The position numbers and the translations under genes are program-made. A model generated the notes under the pieces. That model was not told the DNA's origin. It did not search any database and saw only the letters and a list, made by a program, of their open reading frames with translations. From an uncultured Bacteroides sp. (GTDB taxonomy: Bacteria > Bacteroidota > Bacteroidia > Bacteroidales > Bacteroidaceae), in contig URWP01000149.1 in assembly GCA_900551645.1 (NCBI GenBank), positions 1-7,009 on the forward strand: a stretch of DNA of 7,009 bases, written 5' to 3'. This document shows positions 1-4,196 of this stretch, one piece after another (the first letter of the stretch is position 1; every line of letters starts with the position of its first letter).

Positions 1-3
1 GCG

Positions 4-34
4 CAAAGGTAGGTTTGTGAATAATGTGCGTCAA
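4..34 (-). promoter_or_regulatory. Bacteroides-type promoter for a gene beyond the left edge
   Basis: Read on the minus strand, TTG (positions 34-32) is followed by a 20-base spacer and then TACCTTTG (11-4). This fits the Bacteroides primary sigma factor consensus of TTG, 19-21 bases and TAnnTTTG. The transcription start would lie at or just past the left edge, so the driven gene is not visible. It points the same way as the lipoprotein gene at 159-1907, so it probably opens the next transcription unit downstream. Confidence 0.65.
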
Positions 35-100
35 GGCGGAAAATAGTATGGTTACCTGATGAAACATTTCAGCTCATGTATAAATATACCCTAATTCCTT

Positions 101-147
101 GTGTGGAAATTGATTTAAAAGCGCGTATATGTAAAACGGAATTCCGG
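101..147. repeat. Left copy of a diverged direct repeat
   Basis: The core at 125-147, beginning GTATATGTAAAAC, matches 4091-4113 in the same orientation at 20 of 23 positions, and all three differences are transitions. Weaker similarity continues back to GTGTG at 101, matching GTGTG at 4066 with a one-base length difference. It lies 12 bases past the stop of the lipoprotein gene. The core contains the 10-base palindrome CGGAATTCCG (137-146), which the right copy does not preserve. It could be an attachment-like scar or a dispersed 3' element. Confidence 0.5.
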
Positions 148-158
148 ACGCACAGATC

Positions 159-1907
159 TTACCAGTATTCAATCTTTCTTTTTTCAGTATATACTTCAGC
201 TGGAGTTTGCTTCTTTCCTATATAATTCATATCGTCATCATATTCATCGTATTCTGTCATAAAACTTACATTTCTCTCTGTCCAATTTTTCTTTTTATCG
301 AATTTTATGTATTTGTAATTATATGTAGTAATGCCATCTCTGGGATGCTCCTCTACCATACTTGAGGGATATTTGCTGTCTCCTGTGTATTGATATGTAC
401 ATGTAACTATTGCCATGTGTGAGCAAAATACATGTTTCGTGAGTCGCTTTTGATTATCAAATGTATATTGTTGGTTAACTTCAGTGTTGATACCTGAATC
501 CATGTCCGAACGACTACCTTCTTTTATTTCAACATTTATTAGTACATCCTTCCAGTCACTGATAGTATATGATGTTGGCGAAGTATAGTTATAAGTCGTC
601 TCTTTACCATAACTGTTTTTATTGTAAACGAGATTACCAGATTGATCAAACTCCCAACGGACGTATTCTTCTGTCACAGATTTTACATTACCTAAAAGTC
701 CGTATGTATCCGTTCCTTTATAACGTAGTCCATTGTCTTTTTCCGTTGTTTCAACTTTAGCTACAGCAACGGCATTTACCAAATCATCACTCCAATAATC
801 AATATTTCGTTTTACTGTCAGGGATGGAGTCTCTCCTTGTTTTACCGAAGGTGATTTATCCTGGCTTGAATATCCCGTTGTGCTGGCTTTATAATGGATT
901 CGTAATGCCGGTATTTCGTCTATGTTTGCGGGGAATATTATTTTTGCTTCTGTCCAGTTTCCTTGGTTATCGTATTTATAATCGTAATTAATAGTAAATT
1001 CCATATTGTCTACACGCCAATTGTTACCATTCTTCTTATACACTCCACCAGAGTAAGTCCATTTGGTCAAATCGCCATGTGAGTTATAAGCAAATTTACT
1101 TGTACATGTAAGTGTTTCTGTTCCTTTGTCAAACTTAATAGGTATTCTTTCTACTGCTTGAGTACATAGATTGTCAATGTAAGTATATGTCGTTACCGAT
1201 TTACCTTTATAATATTCATTGATGTCTTTAAGGAATATGTTGGTCGTATTAGGAGTCTCGAAACGCACCATGTGTGCAAGTGAATCAAATTGCATTTTCC
1301 ATAGTGTCACTCCCGATTCATAAATTGTATTATTCTCTTTTTCGGGCAAGACAGATTTAAGCATACCATTCTCGTGGTACGAATAAAGAAGTGTAGACGT
1401 ATTGTAATTTCCTCGTCCGTTTTTGTCACGACGTATCAATCGATTTGCCGAATCATAAGTAAAACCGTCATCAGTTTTTTTCCCACGATAATATCCATCT
1501 TCTTTTGCAGTTATTCCAATAAGGTTTGAATTGTCATCATATTCATATTTGGTGACATCAAGTCCATTTGCTCCAACGTTGAACGAAGTCCTTCTATATT
1601 CCGACAGGTTCCCGTCAATGAGGAAAACATATTGAAACATCGTTGTTATTCCCCAAGCTGAACTGGTATGTTCGTAAGTCACGTTCATAGGATGCTTTCT
1701 TATACCCATTTTTGTCAAATCCGAAGGATAATTTACAAAGTAAGGCATTAATGTTTCCATCTTCATATCCAATTCTAACGGATTGAAATAAACATACAAA
1801 GGAGTATATGGTTTGTCATTTTCTCCTGATTTTTGGTTGCAACTTGCCAGACTTGTCATAAGTATGGATGAGAGACAGAATACTTTTAAAAATTGTGTAG
1901 CTTTCAT
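159..1907 (-). CDS. YD/RHS-like repeat lipoprotein, 582 aa
   Basis: Predicted surface or periplasmic lipoprotein of unknown function. The N-terminus has a short charged region, a hydrophobic stretch and the lipobox LASC, with the lipidated cysteine at residue 23. The mature part is rich in Tyr, Asn and Asp and carries degenerate YD-like units such as YEYDDNSNLIG (about 111-121), YDYKYDNQGNWTE (308-320), WEFDQSGNLVYN (418-429) and YTFDNQKRLTKH (481-492). It seems built of two related modules: GNWTEAKI (315-322) then KRNIDYW (366-372), and KNWTERNV (540-547) then KRKIEYW at the C-terminus (576-582). Small YD-like lipoproteins of this kind are, from memory, common in Bacteroides; no catalytic motif is visible. 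The start lies 17 bases after the TonB-domain frame, so co-transcription is likely. There is no strong Shine-Dalgarno, as usual for the group. The reading frame and lipoprotein nature are secure; the function is not. Confidence 0.9.
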   Translation of the reverse strand: MKATQFLKVFCLSSILMTSLASCNQKSGENDKPYTPLYVYFNPLELDMKMETLMPYFVNYPSDLTKMGIRKHPMNVTYEHTSSAWGITTMFQYVFLIDGNLSEYRRTSFNVGANGLDVTKYEYDDNSNLIGITAKEDGYYRGKKTDDGFTYDSANRLIRRDKNGRGNYNTSTLLYSYHENGMLKSVLPEKENNTIYESGVTLWKMQFDSLAHMVRFETPNTTNIFLKDINEYYKGKSVTTYTYIDNLCTQAVERIPIKFDKGTETLTCTSKFAYNSHGDLTKWTYSGGVYKKNGNNWRVDNMEFTINYDYKYDNQGNWTEAKIIFPANIDEIPALRIHYKASTTGYSSQDKSPSVKQGETPSLTVKRNIDYWSDDLVNAVAVAKVETTEKDNGLRYKGTDTYGLLGNVKSVTEEYVRWEFDQSGNLVYNKNSYGKETTYNYTSPTSYTISDWKDVLINVEIKEGSRSDMDSGINTEVNQQYTFDNQKRLTKHVFCSHMAIVTCTYQYTGDSKYPSSMVEEHPRDGITTYNYKYIKFDKKKNWTERNVSFMTEYDEYDDDMNYIGKKQTPAEVYTEKRKIEYW

Positions 1908-1924
1908 TGGAGTATTGTTTTAGG

Positions 1925-2311
1925 TTATAATCTGAATTTTACATATACACCCATTTGTATTCGTACCGGTTCACCATCAATTGTACCCGGTTTCCATTTA
2001 GGCGATGATTTCACTATTCTTACGGCTTCGGTATCTAAATTTGCATGTATGTTTTTATATACGGTTACATTCGAAACAGAACCGTCTTTCTCTACTATAA
2101 AACCTACAAGTACATCTCCTTGTATTTTCTGTTCTTTGCATATCCAAGGGTAACGTATGCTTTTTGAAATATAGTTCATAAATGCTTGTGAACCTCCCGG
2201 AAATTCTGGCTGTTTTTCTATTTTTTCATCGGTTGATTTGTACACTTTATTAGGGCTTTCTTTTGGCTTAGCAGATTCCTGTTCTGTATCCGATCTTTTT
2301 GTTATAGGCAT
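1925..2311 (-). CDS. TonB C-terminal domain protein, probably the 3' part of a split gene
   Basis: The 128-residue frame has a charged, Lys/Glu/Ser-rich linker (1-33) followed by a complete TonB C-terminal domain (about 34-128). Visible hallmarks are PEFPGG (35-40), SIRYP (51-55), the IQGDVLVGFIVEKDGSV segment and SPKWKPG (103-109), ending in VKFRL. TonB C-terminal domains normally sit in the periplasm, contacting outer-membrane receptors or acting as modules of secreted proteins. This frame has no signal peptide or membrane anchor, so translated from the ATG at 2311 it would stay in the cytoplasm. Reading upstream in frame gives 16 more sense codons, with no ATG, GTG or TTG, back to a TAG at 2360-2362. 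That TAG is the stop of the secreted-protein gene. The likeliest reading is that this is the C-terminal half of that protein, cut off by an amber codon. Independent translation from 2311 is the alternative. Confidence 0.8.
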   Translation of the reverse strand: MPITKRSDTEQESAKPKESPNKVYKSTDEKIEKQPEFPGGSQAFMNYISKSIRYPWICKEQKIQGDVLVGFIVEKDGSVSNVTVYKNIHANLDTEAVRIVKSSPKWKPGTIDGEPVRIQMGVYVKFRL

Positions 2312-2359
2312 ACCAAACTTTCTTGTGGAGGAATTGTCACTTGTGCTTTTTGCCTTTTC

Positions 2360-2362
2360 CTA
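2360..2362 (-). other. In-frame TAG separating two halves of a probable single gene
   Basis: This is the only stop codon in an otherwise continuous minus-strand frame from ATG 2794 to TAA 1925. One transition (CAG to TAG) would turn a glutamine codon into this stop, giving an uninterrupted LLNE-Q-EKAKS junction. The frame upstream supplies a signal peptide and the frame downstream supplies a periplasmic domain lacking one. A nonsense mutation, programmed readthrough or a sequencing error would all look like this. Confidence 0.55.
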
Positions 2363-2794
2363 TTCATTTAGCAATATTCTTTGCAATACTTCGCTTGATA
2401 TGAAAAAACCGTTGAATTTGGAAGGTGCATAACCGGTAAAGGCCGAAACAATTTCAAAACTAAAAGGCTTTCCTTCCTCAATATTCGGGAAATAATAGGC
2501 TCCTGCGGTCATAATACGATTTCCAGGCATGAGATAGAACAAGTCTATTGACATACTGCGGCTTGTCTTCCTTGCAGTTCCCTTTATTCTGAATTTGTAA
2601 CCTCCATTGGCACGACCTGTACATGTGATACTTGTGACGTGCCAATAACTGTCCACTCCTGCATCGCATTTAAAGGGTACATTTGCCGGATAGGCTTTAG
2701 GTGGAACAGAAAAACTTGTTTGTGCGATAGCTGTATTAGCTATTATAAAGACTCCGAGAGTTATTATGCACAATAAAACAGATAATCTTTTCAT
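2360..2794 (-). CDS. Small secreted protein, probably the 5' part of a split TonB-domain gene
   Basis: This 144-residue protein has a clear signal peptide: MKR, a hydrophobic core (about 4-19) and a probable cleavage after AIA at 24, before QTSF. The ATG at 2794 was chosen because it starts exactly at this signal peptide; a longer in-frame extension to 2887 would overlap the upstream gene and spoil it. The mature part is a beta-rich domain that I do not recognise, with two cysteines (FKC and ITC, about residues 43 and 58) that could form a disulfide. It ends SSEVLQRILLNE and then TAG (2360-2362). The downstream TonB C-terminal frame continues in the same phase, with sense codons EKAKSTSDN directly after the TAG, so one 289-codon secreted TonB-domain protein is plausible. 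The start is 22 bases after the SH3b gene, consistent with an operon. Confidence 0.75.
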   Translation of the reverse strand: MKRLSVLLCIITLGVFIIANTAIAQTSFSVPPKAYPANVPFKCDAGVDSYWHVTSITCTGRANGGYKFRIKGTARKTSRSMSIDLFYLMPGNRIMTAGAYYFPNIEEGKPFSFEIVSAFTGYAPSKFNGFFISSEVLQRILLNE

Positions 2795-2816
2795 ATTTAA
2801 AATTGCAAGTAGTATA

Positions 2817-3650
2817 TTACACACGATGGAATCCTTGGCTGTCGTAACTCCATTTACCACCAAACTGATCTGTATAATAGCATTCACTATATTGCGAATC
2901 TTGAGTTAGTATATATTCACAGCCATCAACTGTTACTGAATAGCATTTTAAACCGTTACCATTGTTCGAAGAAGAACAGCTTCCCGAGTCTGCAGCATCA
3001 TTAAGAATCCCACCAAAATGGAATATTGAATTAAGCAATCCCCACAAACTACCTAAGCAGTATCCACATTTAGCAATGAACCACATTGTATCAGCTTCTA
3101 TCCAACCAATCCATTTGATGATGAAACCGATTAGCAAGAATATTATTCCAAGCAGAATTCCATAAGCAATCATTGGGACAATAATCAAGAATGCAATTTT
3201 TACAAGAAAGATTGCAACACCAAGAAAAAAAATCCATTTTAATCCAGTAAACCAAGCGGATTCCCCTTCAGAATTAAAGAGCCATGAGAAAAAGTTCCAT
3301 GATTCCTTTTGAGAGGAGGAAGTCGCTTTTCCTTCGCTTGTTACAGCTGTCAGATACGAAGCACTGACATAACCTTGCCAACCGTTATAATTGATATTAG
3401 CCCATCCGTTTTCTATGGACGTAACATTTACAATGTCATTTTGAGGTAACTTTCCCAACACTTCACCGTTCTTACTAGCTGAGGCACGTACGTTAAGGCC
3501 GTTTGGTGCTGTCACACGGTAATAATCAGCAAAGGTTTCTGTACATAGAACAAAACTCATGAACAGGAATAAAATAGATTTTGTAAAAATGATGTGCAAT
3601 GGCATATTCCCCGATATACAAATGCCCCACTGTAATCTGAAAATGTTCAT
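2817..3650 (-). CDS. SH3b-domain membrane protein with Cys-containing C-terminus, 277 aa
   Basis: The N-terminus is hydrophobic and ends in TETFA (37-41), a likely signal-peptidase site. It is followed by a bacterial SH3 domain at about 43-102, recognisable by APNGLNVRASAS, GEVLGKLPQND, NGWANINYNGWQGYV and SASYL. Such domains often bind cell-wall or protein ligands in the envelope. A Ser-rich linker leads to two close hydrophobic segments (about 136-156 and 158-180). The C-terminal part has six cysteines (195, 198, 225, 236, 244, 257) and a Tyr/Gly-rich end, GGKWSYDSQGFHRV. The start is uncertain. ATG 3650 has an A-rich context typical of Bacteroides, whereas ATG 3605 (residue 16) gives a more ordinary 26-residue signal peptide. 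It appears to be the first gene of the four-frame unit, with a long structured leader upstream and the next gene 22 bases downstream. The exact role is unknown. Confidence 0.85.
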   Translation of the reverse strand: MNIFRLQWGICISGNMPLHIIFTKSILFLFMSFVLCTETFADYYRVTAPNGLNVRASASKNGEVLGKLPQNDIVNVTSIENGWANINYNGWQGYVSASYLTAVTSEGKATSSSQKESWNFFSWLFNSEGESAWFTGLKWIFFLGVAIFLVKIAFLIIVPMIAYGILLGIIFLLIGFIIKWIGWIEADTMWFIAKCGYCLGSLWGLLNSIFHFGGILNDAADSGSCSSSNNGNGLKCYSVTVDGCEYILTQDSQYSECYYTDQFGGKWSYDSQGFHRV

Positions 3651-3666
3651 TGTTTTTTAAGGGTTC

Positions 3667-3712
3667 TGCAGTTCTAAGAGCCTTTCTGTTAAACCACGAA
3701 GCGTGAACTGCA
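3667..3712. repeat. Small hairpin upstream of the SH3b gene
   Basis: TGCAGTTC (3667-3674) pairs with GAACTGCA (3705-3712), a perfect 8-bp inverted repeat spanning 46 bases. A smaller CACG/CGTG pair sits at 3695-3698 and 3702-3705. The 3694-3718 part looks like a shortened, degenerate copy of the apical part of the larger palindrome (3776-3807): both show CCACG, AGCGTGA, AC and ATGCAA in order. It would lie in the 5' leader, ending 17 bases before ATG 3650. Confidence 0.4.
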
Positions 3713-3720
3713 TGCAACTA

Positions 3721-3851
3721 TGTCTTTAATGGAGGTCCTGAGAAAACCTTTACGAACAGATATAGTGATAACAGCCCACGCTATAGCGTGAGAACCACTA
3801 TGCAATCCTTGTTCGTAATTAGAAATTTCTCAGGTTTCCATTAACAAGATA
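3721..3851. repeat. Long imperfect palindrome (about 130 nt) in the operon leader
   Basis: Nested inverted repeats share one axis. The outer arms are taatggaggtcctgagaaa (3727-3745) and tttctcaggtttccatta (3826-3843), with one bulged base and two G-T pairs. The middle arms are TACGAACA (3751-3758) and TGTTCGTA (3810-3817), 8 of 8. The next are ATAGTG (3762-3767) and CACTAT (3796-3801), 6 of 6. The apex is the 14-base perfect palindrome CACGCTATAGCGTG (3777-3790). A few further pairs extend the base to about 3721 and 3851. No coding frame or known RNA family was recognised. It could be a folded leader RNA, a MITE-like repeat or a recombination site. Confidence 0.65.
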
Positions 3852-3908
3852 AGCACAACGCTTCTTCTAAATTCTAAATGTCTTGAAAAGAGTTTCCTCA
3901 ATTCATGG

Positions 3909-3938
3909 CAAATATAGCAAAAATCATTGATAATTCAC
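3909..3938 (-). promoter_or_regulatory. Candidate promoter of the SH3b-to-lipoprotein operon
   Basis: Read on the minus strand, TATATTTG (3916-3909) matches the Bacteroides -7 box TAnnTTTG. With a 19-base spacer the upstream box would be GTG (3938-3936) instead of TTG, so this side is imperfect. It is the only TAnnTTTG match I found on this strand between the protease stop and the SH3b start. A start near 3901 would give a leader of about 250 bases containing the palindrome at 3721-3851. Confidence 0.4.
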
Positions 3939-4065
3939 ATAATTATAATAAAATTATAGCTTAAACTTATTCTTTTTCTAGTTCTTCAAATTTGGACTCT
4001 TGTTACCTTATGTAGGGACACATGGCTCGTACATCTGCCTCTTCTTTAACCGATTTTACTTATAA

Positions 4066-4113
4066 GTGTGAAAATGTTTTCAAGAATCTTGTATATGTAA
4101 AACAGAATTTCAG
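4066..4113. repeat. Right copy of the diverged direct repeat
   Basis: The core at 4091-4113 (GTATATGTAAAAC then AGAATTTCAG) matches 125-147 at 20 of 23 positions in the same orientation. Weaker similarity reaches back to GTGTG at 4066. It lies about 85 bases past the protease stop. With the left copy it encloses the leader and the four-frame unit, a period of 3966 bases. Confidence 0.5.
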
Positions 4114-4140
4114 GATAATCGAAGAGGACATTCCAAATCA

Positions 4141-4155
4141 TTTTGAGACAGCCTC
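4141..4155. mobile_element. Possible insertion-sequence end remnant
   Basis: The string TTTTGAGACAGCCTC, or GAGGCTGTCTCAAAA on the minus strand, resembles terminal inverted repeats that I recall from Bacteroides insertion sequences. No transposase and no partner end were found in the window, so at most this is a solo relic. The resemblance is from memory and unchecked. Confidence 0.2.
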
Positions 4156-4196
4156 TTTCCAATGTTTTTAAACCAGCTTTAAAAGCCATTTAAATC

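Larger units (their letters stand above)
3852..4196. other. Remaining AT-rich intergenic DNA
   Basis: Apart from the promoter candidate, the repeat copy and the insertion-sequence-like string listed separately, this stretch shows no convincing gene or RNA. A weak pairing of AAGAGG (4122-4127) with CCTCTT (4152-4157) lies downstream of the protease stop, but no T-run follows on the minus strand, so I do not call it a terminator. The segment 3991-4060 could be decayed coding or mobile DNA, but nothing is recognisable. Confidence 0.4.

Noticed and set aside
2795..2887. N-terminal extension of the small secreted protein
   Set aside because: It would overlap the end of the SH3b gene and put 31 residues before an otherwise perfect signal peptide.
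3526..3717. 63-residue minus-strand frame overlapping the SH3b start
   Set aside because: It starts at a TTG, overlaps the signal-peptide coding part of the SH3b gene in another phase, and has no motif.
3751..3817. Phase-variable invertible promoter, as in Bacteroides capsule loci
   Set aside because: The TACGAACA/TGTTCGTA arms partly resemble such inverted repeats, but the enclosed segment has no TAnnTTTG box in either orientation and no nearby invertase.
3721..3851. Integron attC site
   Set aside because: The arms do not show the paired RYYYAAC and GTTRRRY ends, and no integrase or gene-cassette array is visible.
3721..3851. Intrinsic terminator of the protease transcript
   Set aside because: The structure lies more than 340 bases past the protease stop and is not followed by a T-run on the minus strand.
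3651..4196. tRNA gene or CRISPR array
   Set aside because: No cloverleaf with a consensus T-arm and no evenly spaced direct repeats could be found.
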